From JBAXTE01 sp963556065 (GTDB lineage: Bacteria > Bacteroidota > Bacteroidia > Bacteroidales > WCHB1-69): 64,000 nt of DNA. The notes under the pieces were generated by a model, which had not been told where the DNA came from, did not search any database, and worked only from the letters and a program-made list of their open reading frames with translations. The translations under genes and the position numbers were made by a program. Numbering within the stretch: position 1 is the stretch's first letter; every line of letters starts with the position of its first letter. This document shows, piece by piece, positions 30,525 to 40,026 of the stretch. The stretch is taken from positions 70,774-134,773 of the forward strand of contig CAUVYH020000018.1 in assembly GCA_963556065.3 (NCBI GenBank), written 5' to 3'.

Positions 30525-30731
30525 GAACGTGAAACGTGAAAAGATATTTCGTGAAAAGGGTTCTCGTGAAACGTGAAAAGAGCGCGAAGCGAGACAGGTC
30601 CATACGATCTTCTTTTCATGAGATGTTTTTTCACTGCTCACGAGACCTCTTTTCACTGCTCAGACTTCGACTTCACTCAGTCTTCGTTCTTCTTTTCACG
30701 TTTCACGAGATGTCTTCTCACGTATTTTCAC
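30525..30731. repeat. Low-complexity GTGAAACGTGAAA tract with a 20-bp inverted repeat
   Basis: Repeated words GTGAAACGTGAAAAG on the left and their complement on the right. A perfect 20-base pair of arms lies at 30562-30581 and 30691-30710, 109 bp apart. Between them are GCGCGAAGCGAG (30582-30593) and a CTTCGACTTCACTCAG word (30665-30680). It fills the divergent gap between yitT and dusB and does not read as a protein. Confidence 0.75.
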
Positions 30732-30739
30732 TACTTTTG
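30732..30739 (+). promoter_or_regulatory. Probable -7 element of dusB
   Basis: TACTTTTG fits TAnnTTTG and lies 19 bp before the GTG start, so the leader is very short. No TTG at the usual -33 distance. Confidence 0.5.
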
Positions 30740-30758
30740 CACTCTAAAATAATTGTTT

Positions 30759-31739
30759 GTGAAGATAGGAACGACTGAGTTTGGGGAATATCCCGTTTTT
30801 TTAGCGCCCATGGAAGAAATTTCGGATGCTCCGTTCCGGCGTTTATGCAAACGGTTTGGTGCCGATATGGTATATACAGAGTTTATTGCTTCCGAAGCCC
30901 TGCGCCGCGATGTGGAAAAAAGCAAACGAAAAATGGAGTTCGACGACAGCGAGCGCCCCATCGGCATCCAAATCTTTGGCAATGAAGAACAGGCTATGGT
31001 GGAAGCCGCTTTGGTAGCTGAATCGGCAAATCCAGATGTAATCGACATTAACTGGGGCTGTCCTGTGCGAAAAGTGGCTTCCAAAGGCTCCGGATCCGGA
31101 ATTCTGAACAATATTCCCAAGATGGTTTCCATCACCAAAGCAATCGTGGATGCGGTTAAGATTCCGGTGACGGTAAAGACCCGCCTCGGCTATGACAACA
31201 CCGACAAACCAATTGTAAATATTGCACTTCATCTTCAAAATGTCGGCATTTCTGCCCTCACCATTCACGGGCGCACTCGACCTCAAATGTATATGGGCGA
31301 GGCCGACTGGACCCTTATTCGCGAAGTAAAGAATCATCCTCAAATCCATATTCCCATCATCGGCAACGGCGATATTACTTCGCCTGAGATTGCCAAGCAG
31401 CGCTTTGAAGAAACTGGGGTGGATGCCATCATGGTAGGTAGGGCCGCCACCGGCAATCCGTGGATTTTTTCGGAGATCAAACACTATCTTAAAACCGGCG
31501 AACTGCTCCCCCGCCCTAACATCACCGAACGGGCAGAAATCTGCATCGAACACCTGCTGTCTTCAATCGCATGGAAAGGTGAACGAGCCGGAATTGTAGA
31601 GATGCGCCGCCAATACAGCCACTATTTCAGCGGTGTCTATGGCTTTAAGCCTTACAAAATGAAACTTTTAACGTCGTATTCCCTAACGGAAATTCTGGAA
31701 ACCATCGATTTGGTAAAGGAGCACTACCGGGAGATTTAG
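30759..31739 (+). CDS. dusB: tRNA-dihydrouridine synthase
   Basis: An FMN-dependent enzyme of about 326 residues that reduces uridine to dihydrouridine in tRNA D-loops. The N-terminal LAPMEEISDAPFRRLCKRFG, DINWGCPVRKVASKGSGSG with the catalytic Cys, TVKTRLGYD, the HGRTRPQMYMG segment and IGNGDI plus VGRAATGNPW are all present. I start it at GTG 30759 so that it opens MKIGTTEFGEYP as in relatives; a TTG at 30753 is possible. It is divergent from yitT. The 190 bp after it hold a small inverted-repeat element and the next promoter. Confidence 0.94.
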   Translation: MKIGTTEFGEYPVFLAPMEEISDAPFRRLCKRFGADMVYTEFIASEALRRDVEKSKRKMEFDDSERPIGIQIFGNEEQAMVEAALVAESANPDVIDINWGCPVRKVASKGSGSGILNNIPKMVSITKAIVDAVKIPVTVKTRLGYDNTDKPIVNIALHLQNVGISALTIHGRTRPQMYMGEADWTLIREVKNHPQIHIPIIGNGDITSPEIAKQRFEETGVDAIMVGRAATGNPWIFSEIKHYLKTGELLPRPNITERAEICIEHLLSSIAWKGERAGIVEMRRQYSHYFSGVYGFKPYKMKLLTSYSLTEILETIDLVKEHYREI

Positions 31740-31749
31740 AAGAATTGGG

Positions 31750-31796
31750 GTGCGAAGACACCCTTCGGCTTCGCTCAGGAAACTCAATCTTCGCAC
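31750..31796. repeat. TGCGAAG/CTTCGCA inverted-repeat element, copy 1
   Basis: GTGCGAAGA (31750-31758) and TCTTCGCAC (31788-31796) bracket CCCTTCGGCTTCGCTCAGG. The element is followed by AGCTTTGGGCAC. A related copy is at 45751-45798 in the opposite sense. Confidence 0.6.
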
Positions 31797-31899
31797 AGCT
31801 TTGGGCACAAAGAAATTATCGGAATCGCACAACAGCTGGATTTGGCTTTCCACTTATAAATTTAATGAACATTTGTGTAATACATTTGGTTTTTATATG

Positions 31900-31907
31900 T
31901 AAATTTG
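31900..31907 (+). promoter_or_regulatory. Probable -7 element of the AsmA-like gene
   Basis: TAAATTTG, 23 bp before the ATG. A TTG at 31873-31875 is 24 bases upstream, slightly far for the -33 box. Confidence 0.5.
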
Positions 31908-31930
31908 TGAAAACTTAAACTTATACTTCT

Positions 31931-34775
31931 ATGAACAGCAAGGTAAAAAAAACACTGAAAATTTCGGGAATCACGTTGGGCGTATTGCTCATACTGCTCA
32001 TTGTGACCCCATTCCTGTTTAAGGGAAAAATTCTCGAACAGGTAAAAAAAGAGGTAAACAAGAGCTTAAATGCCAAGGTTGACTGGAAAGACGTGGACTT
32101 AACCCTCTTCCGCAGTTTTCCGAATTTCTCGCTGGGATTGGAAGATCTTTCGGTGGTTGGCGTTGGAAACTTTGCCGGCGACACCTTGGTGGGTATGAAA
32201 AAAATATACGTATCCATCGATTTGTTCAGCGTCATCTCCGGAGATAATTATAAAATTGAAGGCATTACCCTTACCAAACCGAACATCAACTTGATTGTAG
32301 AAAAAGACGGCAAAGCCAACTGGGATATTGCCAAGCCCTCCGAAACCCCTGCGGACACCACCACTTCACAATCAAAATTCAAACTCACGCTCCAAAAGTT
32401 TAAGATTGAAGACGGAAATATCCGCTATACCGACAAACAGTCGAACATGTCGGCCGAAGTGTTGGGATTGAACCACACGTTGAAAGGCGATCTCACGGCT
32501 TCAACCACCGATTTGCGCACTAAAACCACCATCAATGAACTCACCTTCGTGATGGACGGCATTTCGTACCTGAACAAAGGGAAAGCCGACGTGAAATTCG
32601 ACATGAAAGCCGATTTTGACAAGATGAAATTTGAATTCCTCGACAATAACGTAAAATTAAACGAATTATCCATGGAATTTGCCGGATTTTTTGAAATGCC
32701 TAAGGACGGCAGCTACAACATGGACATCAAACTAAAAACACCCGACACAAAATTCAAGAGCGTCCTTTCGATGGTTCCTGCCATTTTCATGAAAGATTTC
32801 GACAAAATAAAAACCGATGGAAGTTTCGAAATGTCGGCATTTGCCAAAGGAAAGATGGATTCTCTGAATTTGCCTGCTTTTGAATTGAATATGAAGGTAA
32901 AAAATGCCATGTTTAAGTATCCCGATCTACCGAAATCGGTGAACAATATCCAGATTACCGCTAAAGTTTCCAGCAAAGGCGGAAGCTACGACAACACCAT
33001 TATTGATGTAAAACAGTTCCATGTGGAAATGGCCGGAAATCCGTTTGACATGTCACTTTATGTAAGCACTCCGATCAGTGATGCAAACATTGACGCAAAG
33101 GCAAAAGGAAAAATCGATCTAAACATAGTGAAAGATTTTTACCCGTTGACCAAAGATCAGAAATTAACCGGGGTAATGACCGCAGATTTGGCTTTTGCCG
33201 GCCGCATGTCAATGCTGGATAAAAAACAATACGAAAAATTCAAAGCAACCGGTTTGCTGGAACTTAAAAACTTCTTCTATGCCGATAAGGATTATCCAAA
33301 AGGAGTTACGATAAACTCGGCAGCACTAAAATTCACCCCACAGTATGCCGAGCTCTCGAACATGGACGTGAAAATGGAACAAAGCGACATTAGTGCCTCC
33401 GGCAGAGTGGAGAACTTTATTCCTTATATGTTTGACAAAGGGGCATTGAAAGGAATTTTAACGCTTAATTCCAATTATCTGAACGTAAACCAATTCTTGT
33501 CTAACGAGCCCACAACCGCAACTCCGGCTGCAAAACCAGATACCGCATCGGCCCTGACTGCATTTGAAGTTCCGAAAAACATCGATTTCACGATGAAATC
33601 AAACTTCAAAAAAGTGGCTTACGATAAGCTGGACATTAACAACCTCTCTGGAACCATTCAGTTGGTGGATCAGAAAGTGATGATGAACAACGTGATGATG
33701 AACGTCCTGGATGGCCAGATTAAGATGAATGGCGCCTATTCGAGCAAATCGATGCAACCCGATGCCGCTTTCCTCGTTCGTGCTGACCAATCTGGACATC
33801 AACAAGACCTGGAAAGCATTTGAAATCATGAAAAAAGTGGCTCCCATCGCCAAAAACGCCACCGGCAAATTCTCCACTTCGTTCGACTATAACAGCACGT
33901 TGGACAAGGCAATGACCCCGGTTTGGAAAACCGTTAACGCAAAAGGATCGTTGAAGACCGCTGCCGTTTCCATCGTGGGATCGAACCTGTTAAACCAAGT
34001 GGCTGAAATCTCGAAGATTGCAGCGTTCAAAAAGGTGAATTTGAATAACATCGCCCTCCGTTTCAAAATTGCCGACGGGAAAGTCACCACCGAACCTTTC
34101 GACATCAAGCTGGATCAGGGCAAGGCGACCGTAAGCGGCACCACCGGTCTGGATCAAACCATCGATTATACGATGAAGATGCAGGTTCCACGAAAGGTGT
34201 TCGGGAACGTTGCCAACGATTTTGTAAACAGTGTTACCGGAAAAATTGCTCAAGCCGGAGTTAAAGTCAACCCTTCGGAAATGTTGAAATTCGACATCAA
34301 AATTGGCGGTACTTTTACCAAACCGATAATCAAAACAGGGCTTCGTGACGCCGCAAACAGTGCTGTTGCCGATGTGAAAGGAGCTATTAAGGATGAAATC
34401 AACAAGAAAAAAGAGGAAGTTGTCGCCACCGTAAAAGAAGAGGTAAACAAAGCCCTCGACGATGCCCAGAAAAAAGCCGATGCCCTAATTGCCGAAGCTC
34501 AGAAACAGGCAAACAATATTAAAGCGGAAGCTAAAAAAGCAGGCGACAAGGTGATTTCCGAGGCGGATGCCCAAGGTAAAAAACTGATTGCCGAAGCCAA
34601 AAATCCTTTAACCAAAATTGCGGCTGAAAAAACGGCAAAAAAACTAAACTCAGAAGCCAAAGACAAAGCGGCAAAGTTGAACAAAGAGGCGGAAGACAAA
34701 TCCAATACCCTGATTAACAAAGCAAAAGCCGACGGCGATAAGCTGATACAAGATGCCCGGACGAAAGCGAAGTAG
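31931..34775 (+). CDS. AsmA-like envelope protein with coiled-coil tail, one frameshift
   Basis: A protein of about 947 residues in two frame pieces. It has an N-terminal membrane anchor (about 10-32), then the AsmA opening: VKKEVNKSLNAKVDWKDVDL, then LFRSFPNFSLGLEDLSV. Long beta-rich repeats (about 100-830) follow, typical of the AsmA/TamB bridge-like lipid-transport fold. The last 110 or so residues are Ala/Lys/Glu-rich and predicted coiled coil, an uncommon extra. The frame changes near 33771 (TTCCTCG); dropping one C gives AAFSFVLTNL and joins the AsmA C-terminal domain (VTGKIAQAGVKVNPSEML). Total length modulo three agrees with one inserted base. Likely anchored in the inner membrane, facing the periplasm. 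Confidence 0.82.
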
Positions 34776-34842
34776 TGCGCTTTGCGCGGTGAATGGTACA
34801 AGGTAAAAGGTGCAAGGTATACGGTACAGGGTACACGGTATG
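34776..34842. repeat. Low-complexity GGTACAAGGTA tract
   Basis: TGCGCTTTGCGCG (34776-34788) follows the AsmA-like stop, then five or six loose repeats of GGTAYAAGGTA. Not coding in any convincing way. Same class as the tracts at 30.5, 43.4 and 48.2 kb. Confidence 0.65.
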
Positions 34843-34852
34843 CTTGATAAAT

Positions 34853-34883
34853 AAAAAAGGAGTTTCGATGAAACTCCTTTTTT
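34853..34883 (+). terminator. Hairpin terminator after the AsmA-like gene
   Basis: AAAAAAGGAGTTT and AAACTCCTTTTTT surround a five-base loop, giving T tracts in both directions. It lies between convergent genes. The 190 bp to its right (34884-35072) hold nothing recognisable. Confidence 0.82.
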
Positions 34884-35072
34884 ATTCTATAACTTTGATC
34901 GGTAAAACTAAATCGTGGTGGTACTACTGGATGCTGAGGCAAAACGTCTTCAAAAGTACCGTGATTTTTCCTCAAATCCCGCTCCGTTTGCTTCCGAAAA
35001 AATCAGGAATTCTCGATTTCATTTTTTTTTGATGATTCTTGAGAAAACATCAAATTGCATTCTGCATAAAAA

Positions 35073-35762
35073 TTATTGCGTCGCCTGTGCTCTAGGTTTG
35101 CGTTGCTCCGTTTGTCTTTCATTAATCACATATATCAAACGAAAAGTAAGCATGCTGTTATATTGGCTCCGCCAGTGAGGAGTAACAAATGCACTGCTTT
35201 TTGAATAGTAGCGTTCTCGAATGGGTACGATAGAATAAGCATAACGAAAGTTGAATTTCAACTGCTTATAAATCCGAAATCGCACATCTGCCAAAAAGTT
35301 CCAATCGCTGTGGGCATAAACAGTGGACGTAGTAGTTGCAGAATCCACTCTAACCCCATTTTCGTACTCTTTAAGTCCCACCAGCCGCCCCCACGAAAAG
35401 CCAAGTCCAAAAGTCCAGCCTCCCTTATCTTCATAATGAATCATTACCGGAGCTTCTACATAATCGAGAAATAAACGATATTTATAATTTCCTGAGAATG
35501 TATCAACTGCTGATTTTTTTTCCGAAGCTCCCTTTTGATTATAGATTGTTTCTAAACTCACCAGCAATCTTTTATTCTTAACAATAGGGAACATTACACC
35601 CAAGCCCAAATTTCCGCCTGCTTTATGAAATCCGTAAACCTCATCTCCATCCACCTGAGTAGCATTTATGCCACCAATAATCTGAGCCTTAAATATTTGC
35701 CCATGCACATTATTAAGTAAAAAGCCTATTAAAATTGACAATATTAAGATGTATTTTTTCAT
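35073..35762 (-). CDS. PorT-like outer-membrane beta-barrel protein
   Basis: A 229-residue protein with a signal peptide (about 1-21, NNVHGQ). The opening GGINATQVDGDEVYGFHKAG then NLGLGVMFP, and alternating aromatic/polar strands (FLDYVEAPVMIHYEDKGGWT and later), fit the PF13568-type eight-stranded barrel common in Bacteroidota. A basic tail (NERQTEQRKPRAQATQ) follows the last strand. It probably resides in the outer membrane; function is unknown. It lies 84 bp downstream of tex in the same direction. A short ATGAATTAT-type word tract (35770-35830) separates them. Confidence 0.8.
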   Translation of the reverse strand: MKKYILILSILIGFLLNNVHGQIFKAQIIGGINATQVDGDEVYGFHKAGGNLGLGVMFPIVKNKRLLVSLETIYNQKGASEKKSAVDTFSGNYKYRLFLDYVEAPVMIHYEDKGGWTFGLGFSWGRLVGLKEYENGVRVDSATTTSTVYAHSDWNFLADVRFRIYKQLKFNFRYAYSIVPIRERYYSKSSAFVTPHWRSQYNSMLTFRLIYVINERQTEQRKPRAQATQ

Positions 35763-35846
35763 TTCAAAGAAATTATGAATTATAAACTATGAGTTATGAA
35801 TTGAGATTTATCTTTACGGACTTTATAGACTTTACAAACTTTCAGC

Positions 35847-37980
35847 TCATTCCACTTCCTTCATACTCAAACCTATTCGCTTTCGATCCACTTCTACCGA
35901 CAGAACCTTAACCATTACTTTCTGATTAAGTTTTACAAATGTATTAGGGTCGGAAATAAACTGATTTGCAATGTGGCTAATATGAACAAAGCCATCCTGG
36001 TGAACTCCAATATCCACAAAAAGGCCAAAGTTCGTGATATTTGTCACAATTCCGGGAAGAACCATTCCGATATTCAAATCCTCCATTTTGTGAACCCGCT
36101 GATCAAATTCAAAAAGGTCGAACTTAGCCCGAGGATCTCTGCCCGGTTTCGACAGCTCATTTAAAATGTCTGTGAGTGTAGGAATTCCCACTTTATCGGT
36201 AACAAAATCAGCTAAATTGATTTGTTTACGCAACTCTTCCTTTTCAATTAAATCGGCGACTGTGCAATTGAGTTTTGCGGCCATTTTCTCCACCACATAA
36301 TAACTTTCGGGATGCACTGCGCTTTTATCGAGCGGATTCTTTGCATCACGAATTCGAAGAAACCCCGCAGCTTGTTCAAAACGCTTTATCGCCGAAACGA
36401 GGGACTTTTTTAAGTTTGGCCCGAGAAATAAAAGGTCCGTTTTCATTCCTGAAATCAATAATATTTTTTGCCAGAGCCAGGCCTATGCCGGATACATGGG
36501 ATAATAGCTCTTTGCTCGCCGTATTTACCTCAACGCCAACTTTATTCACAGAACTAACCACAATTTCGTCCAACTGATTCTGCAGCAAAGTCTGGTTTAC
36601 ATCGTGCTGGTATTGGCCCACCCCTATCGACTTTGGATCTATTTTTACCAATTCGGCCAACGGATCCATCAAGCGACGACCGATGGAAACAGCACCACGC
36701 ACCGTGACATCATAATTAGGAAACTCTGCACGCGCAATAGAAGAAGCCGAATAAACCGAAGCCCCATTTTCATTGACCACAATTGCCATTACATCCCGAT
36801 CGAAACGAACTTTGCGAATAAATGCCTCGGTTTCTCTTCCGGCAGTTCCATTTCCTATTGCAATGGCTTCTACCTTGTATTGCTGCACCAATCGTTGAAT
36901 TTTGGCGGATGCCTGACTATGCTCATTTTGAGGGGGATGGGGATAAATATTTTCATTATGCAAAAGTTTACCCTGTGGATTGATAACCACAACTTTACAT
37001 CCTGATTTAAACCCTGGGTCGATTGCAAGTACTGTTTTTTCACCCAACGGAGGAGCCATTAGTAACTGCCTGAGGTTTTCCCCAAATACTCGAATGGAAT
37101 CCAGATCGGCTTTTTCTTTGACAACCTGTCGAACTTCTGTCTCGATGGAGGGTTGAATCAGTCGCTTATATGAATCTTTGATGGCTTTTTTTATGTGATT
37201 TGCAGCCTCATTTTTCGAACGAATAAACTGACGTTCAATCAGCTCGAGTGCAACATCAGCATCCGGTTCAATAGATAATTTCAAAAATCCTTCGGCCTCG
37301 CCCCTAAACATAGCTAACACTCGATGAGAAGGAGCCTTCGTGATTTTTTCGGAAGTATCGAAATAGATCTGATATTTAGCGCCCTCTTCTTCTTTTCCCT
37401 TTACCACTTTAGAATTGATTTGCGCTTCACGCTGAAAGAGATTCCGAATTTTACCACGTACAAAATTATCCTCGGAAACCCATTCCGCAATAATGTCGCG
37501 AGCTCCCGATAAAGCATCTTCAATACTTGCAACACCTAATTTTGCATTAACATATTTGTTTGCAAAAATTTCCACCGGCTGAGAATTTTGGCTCATAATA
37601 ATCTTTGCCAAAGGCTCCAGCCCCTTTTCACGAGCAACAGAAGCTTTGGTTTTACGTTTCGGTTTATAGGGCAGATACAAATCCTCCAATTCAAATATTG
37701 TGAGTGCATTTAGAATTTTTTTCTCTAGTTCTGCAGTTAAATTTCCCTGCTCGGAAATGGTTTCCAAAATAGTTTTCCGACGACTGTCCAACTCCATCAG
37801 TTGCTTGTGTCGGTCTCTAATTTGAGCGATTTGTACTTCATCTAAACTTCCTGTTATTTCTTTCCTGTATCTTGATATAAAAGGAATGGTAGCTCCTTCG
37901 GAAAGCAGTTTTACCGTGTTGAATACCTGCTGTTCTCGCAAGCTAAGTTCAGAAGAGATGATAGAAATAAAGTGATCCAT
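35847..37980 (-). CDS. tex: Tex-like RNA-binding transcription accessory protein, one frameshift
   Basis: About 710 residues in two frame pieces, close to the usual Tex length. Tex N-terminal helical region (ATIPFISRYRKEITGSLDE), an RNase H-like YqgF domain (VLAIDPGFKSGCKVVVI), a helix-hairpin-helix region (LSHVSGIGLALAKNII) and a C-terminal S1 RNA-binding domain (GMVLPGIVTNITNFGLFVDI) are all present. The frame changes near 36382 in GTTTTG: one T fewer gives GDKAFEQAAGFLRI, exactly the family sequence. Its own promoter sits next to the terminator of the protease gene. Broken as written, but probably intact in the organism. Confidence 0.88.
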
Positions 37981-37997
37981 CCGTTATATATTTTCAA

Positions 37998-38005
37998 CAA
38001 AAATA
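37998..38005 (-). promoter_or_regulatory. Probable -7 element of tex
   Basis: TATTTTTG on the minus strand, 17 bp before the tex start and just after the terminator of the protease gene. No clear -33 TTG because the terminator occupies that site. Confidence 0.45.
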
Positions 38006-38013
38006 ATAAAAAA

Positions 38014-38039
38014 GAGGCTGTTTTTAAAAAGACAGCCTC
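38014..38039 (-). terminator. Terminator of the subtilisin-like protease gene
   Basis: GAGGCTGT and ACAGCCTC flank a 10-base loop, with a T-rich tail on the minus-strand transcript, 23 bp after the stop. Confidence 0.8.
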
Positions 38040-38062
38040 AATGTAACTGATTTTAAAAGATT

Positions 38063-39769
38063 TTATTTTGCAATCGAAACTTTTCTTACTGCAATTTTAT
38101 CATTATTTTTTATTGTAACAATATACAAACCACCGGTTAAATCATTCGTTTCTACGGTCAGTACACCATTAGCCTGAGTATATTTTGTAGTTTTAACAAT
38201 TCTGCCATTGATATCGGCAATTACAACATCGGCATTATTGAATGAATCATCTGCAAAGTTAAGGAAGAACACGTCACTTGCCGGATTTGGAGATAGTACC
38301 ACGCTGTAATCCATGTCATGGTTTTCTATACCTGTTCCACCTCCAATACAGTTAAGTGCAGCTTGAGCATCTACAACTCCGCTACCGGGCATAATTGTAT
38401 TTGAACCTGAACCTAAAGCCTGTGATGTTGTTTTTAAGCAACTTTCAATTTGCGCAGGGGTTGCCGCTGAATTTTTTGAAAGCAATAAGCCGCAAAGTCC
38501 GGCAACTATTGGAGTGGCCATTGAAGTTCCCTGCATTCCATCATAATTTCCGGTGATTGATGTAACACCCGATACCCTTAAAAACTGGTTTGTACAATAG
38601 GTTGTACTTAAAATATTCGGCAAATATTCCTGTCCTCCCGAAGAGAGAAATCCTCCCGGAGCAGCAATGTCAACCCAAGTTCCATATTGCGAAAAAGAAG
38701 ATAATTTCTTATCCGTATTTACAGAGGCAACAGAAATTACATTGTTGTATCCTGCAGGATAATTGACTGCGTTTCCCGCATCGCCTTCATTCCCTGCAGC
38801 AGCAACAAGAGTTATTCCATTATTGTAGTACGTTGTAAATTGCGTCTGTTCTGTCGTAGAACTGGTAGTTCCACCTAAAGACATGCTAAGTACTTTTACC
38901 GATTGACTCACGCAAAAATTACAGCCGCGTGTAATGTTTGTAGTCCACATACTTCCAGTATTATCAGCAGCTCTGGCTGCAACAATAGTAACACCTCCAC
39001 CGATAGATGCTACCCCAACACCATTATTAAGTTTTGCACCAATTAAACCGGCACAATGGGTTCCGTGCGACCACTCGTATGAAGGGCAACCACCTTCTGT
39101 CATTAATTGTGTTTCAGTACATGTAGCGGTTTGACTGACTGTAGTTGGAGGAGAAGATTTCCCTGCTCCTGTTGTTGCCGGGCTAACGGATGCATTACAT
39201 TGATTGGCCGGTAAAATTCCCAAATCGGGATGCTCCGCCCATATTGCATTATCAACGACTCCTACCTTAACAGACGCTACGCCTTGTTGAATATCCCATG
39301 CCTGACTTGCTTTAATCATAGTCAAATGCCATTTGTATCCGGTAGGAGAAGAGTAATATGGATCGTTAGGATTAAAAAGGACTTTTCGGCGAGCATCTTT
39401 CTCTACATATTCTACGACTCCAACTTGTTTTAACTCATTAACGAATTCGTCAATACGATAAATTTCACTAAACTGAACAAAAAAGATTCGCATCAATTTC
39501 GGATCATTTAAAGCGGTAAGTTCTCTCGTTACCCGAGTAACACCATACTTTACAAGCATGCTGCTCATAAACGACAAATCCGATAATTCCACTGAATTAT
39601 CCTGATAAATCGTGCCTTTAAAGGTGTAATTGTCATTCAATTTAAAAATAAGCGAACCATCTTTAAAATTTGAATTTACCGTTTGCGCATTCACTGAAGT
39701 AACAGTAACGCCGACAAACATCAGCAGTATAACAACTGCTCTAAAAAATTGGTTGATTTTTTTTTCCAT
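38063..39769 (-). CDS. Secreted subtilisin-like (S8) serine protease with T9SS type A sorting domain
   Basis: A 568-residue protein: signal peptide (to about 29, VNAQ), an inhibitor-like prodomain (about 35-130), an S8 catalytic domain (about 140-475) and a type A sorting domain (about 485-568, VVLSPNPASDVF). The catalytic triad reads Asp173 (VGVVDNAIW), His235 (WSHGTHCAG) and Ser416 (GTSMATP), with oxyanion Asn327 (AAAGNEGD). Several extra cysteines near the His region suggest disulfides. It is divergent from parC, with its own promoter and terminator. Probably a cell-surface or released protease. Confidence 0.94.
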   Translation of the reverse strand: MEKKINQFFRAVVILLMFVGVTVTSVNAQTVNSNFKDGSLIFKLNDNYTFKGTIYQDNSVELSDLSFMSSMLVKYGVTRVTRELTALNDPKLMRIFFVQFSEIYRIDEFVNELKQVGVVEYVEKDARRKVLFNPNDPYYSSPTGYKWHLTMIKASQAWDIQQGVASVKVGVVDNAIWAEHPDLGILPANQCNASVSPATTGAGKSSPPTTVSQTATCTETQLMTEGGCPSYEWSHGTHCAGLIGAKLNNGVGVASIGGGVTIVAARAADNTGSMWTTNITRGCNFCVSQSVKVLSMSLGGTTSSTTEQTQFTTYYNNGITLVAAAGNEGDAGNAVNYPAGYNNVISVASVNTDKKLSSFSQYGTWVDIAAPGGFLSSGGQEYLPNILSTTYCTNQFLRVSGVTSITGNYDGMQGTSMATPIVAGLCGLLLSKNSAATPAQIESCLKTTSQALGSGSNTIMPGSGVVDAQAALNCIGGGTGIENHDMDYSVVLSPNPASDVFFLNFADDSFNNADVVIADINGRIVKTTKYTQANGVLTVETNDLTGGLYIVTIKNNDKIAVRKVSIAK

Positions 39770-39803
39770 TTCCCCTCGATTTATTTATAAAAAATTATAA
39801 GTA

Positions 39804-39832
39804 CAAAGTTATAAAAAATATTTTTACTTCAA
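39804..39832 (-). promoter_or_regulatory. Bacteroidota promoter of the S8 protease gene
   Basis: On the minus strand TTG (39832-39830), 18 bases, TAACTTTG (39811-39804), 34 bp before the start. Confidence 0.75.
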
Positions 39833-39855
39833 AATATTTTTTATGCGTATAAGTG

Positions 39856-39883
39856 GAGCCGTTTTTTTGCAAAAAAACGGCTC
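39856..39883. repeat. 28-bp perfect palindrome between divergent genes
   Basis: GAGCCGTTTTTTTG and its exact complement meet with no spacer. It lies upstream of both the S8 protease and parC, where a terminator would serve neither, so a regulatory or structural role is possible. Confidence 0.55.
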
Positions 39884-39996
39884 TACAATTATTAATAAAA
39901 ATAATAGAAATAGATAGTATTTAATTTTAAAAGATATAAACCGATTCTTGTTGATTAAAAGACAATATCCAGATATAAGCGACATACAAAAAAATG

Positions 39997-40004
39997 TATT
40001 TTTG
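39997..40004 (+). promoter_or_regulatory. Possible -7 element of parC
   Basis: TATTTTTG, 22 bp before the ATG. No TTG at the -33 distance. Confidence 0.4.
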
Positions 40005-40026
40005 CATAAATTGCGAAAAATAGAAG

